6,868 nucleotides of DNA from Bordetella parapertussis. GTDB taxonomy: Bacteria; Pseudomonadota; Gammaproteobacteria; Burkholderiales; Burkholderiaceae_C. This document shows positions 6,623 through 6,868 of this stretch, piece by piece. The position numbers and the translations under genes were made by a program. Numbering within the stretch: position 1 is the stretch's first letter; each line of letters opens with the position of its first letter. The stretch lies in the NCBI GenBank assembly GCA_945900695.1, contig CAMDJU010000148.1, forward strand, positions 1 through 6,868, written 5' to 3'. The notes beneath the pieces were generated by a model. It did not search any database and was not told where the DNA came from. It saw only the letters and a list, made by a program, of their open reading frames with translations.

Positions 6623-6868
6623 TCAAACAGGGGATGAAATTTCAACCACCCCCAAGGCGCCGCCCGTCATGGCGCGCTGCAGCAGGCCTTCCAGGGGTTC
6701 GTGTCGATAACAAACGCTGCGCAGCAGCATGGGCAAGTTGACGCCAGCAACGATCTTCGCTTTTCGGTCCCGCGCCCATTGTTGGGCCACATTGGCGGGG
6801 GTTGCACCCAGCACATCGGTGAGCACCAGCACATCGCCATCTGGAACCCCAGCCCACAATTGTTGTGC
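6623..6868 (-). CDS. PTS EIIA component, mannose/fructose family (partial)
   Basis: C-terminal 81 codons of a gene that runs off the window edge. The reading frame is open to 6868, and the TTG at 6859 is an internal leucine codon rather than a start. The segment DVLVLTDVLGATPANVA and the following AGVNLPMLLR match the EIIA-Man (PTS-EIIA type-4) fold, in which these loops line the active site. The phosphorylated histidine lies near residue 10 in this family and is therefore outside the window, so catalytic competence cannot be judged. Full-length family members have about 130-150 residues, so roughly the first 50-60 are missing. It lies upstream of ptsH with a 23-base gap. No EIIB, EIIC or EIID is visible on the ptsI side, so a regulatory role is more likely than sugar uptake, although genes beyond the edge cannot be excluded. 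Confidence 0.88.
   Translation of the reverse strand, partial: AQQLWAGVPDGDVLVLTDVLGATPANVAQQWARDRKAKIVAGVNLPMLLRSVCYRHEPLEGLLQRAMTGGALGVVEISSPV

Noticed and set aside
6857..6859. TTG as the start of a short 78-residue EIIA protein
   Set aside because: The frame continues to the window edge with plausible residues, and a start here would lack the N-terminal half of the domain including the active-site histidine. The gene is simply cut by the edge.
1..6868. Mobile element, CRISPR array, toxin-antitoxin or defence system
   Set aside because: No transposase, spaced repeats, small paired genes or foreign-looking composition were seen. Every coding region belongs to a conserved housekeeping family.

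Overview
The window is chromosomal core sequence, most likely from a betaproteobacterium of the order Burkholderiales, probably Comamonadaceae-like. This is inferred from three things: the gene order (atp operon / class IV aminotransferase-DUF493-lipB-lipA / EI-HPr-EIIA), the protein sequences, and a lineage-style insertion in LipB. No taxon-specific marker such as rRNA is present. There is no mobile element, CRISPR array, tRNA or rRNA, and no gene-free stretch above about 100 bases.

Layout. (1) The minus strand, 1-1412, carries the 5' part of the F1Fo ATP synthase operon: atpI then atpB. The window ends in the translation-initiation region of what should be atpE. (2) A 97-base divergent gap (1413-1509) holds candidate promoters for both directions. 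(3) The plus strand, 1510-4477, is a compact operon: a D-amino-acid-aminotransferase-type PLP enzyme, a DUF493/YbeD protein, lipB (octanoyltransferase) and lipA (lipoyl synthase). The gaps are 3, 27 and 10 bases. (4) A 45-base gap separates convergent lipA and ptsI and contains a weak hairpin. (5) The minus strand, 4523-6868, encodes an EIIA of the mannose/fructose family (cut by the window edge), HPr (ptsH) and enzyme I (ptsI), transcribed in that order.

How they work together. LipB moves octanoate from acyl carrier protein to lipoyl domains, and LipA inserts two sulfurs to make lipoate in situ. DUF493/YbeD is a recurrent lip neighbour of unknown biochemical role. EI, HPr and EIIA form a phosphorelay from phosphoenolpyruvate. 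No sugar permease is visible here, and HPr has both the catalytic His and the regulatory Ser, so a regulatory PTS is plausible.

I found no previously undescribed multi-gene system. The best second-look items are small: a perfect 18-bp palindrome placing the DUF493 start codon in a hairpin loop at a gene junction, a candidate leaderless start for the aminotransferase, a pyrimidine-rich atpE leader, and an approximately 30-residue LipB insertion just before the catalytic lysine.
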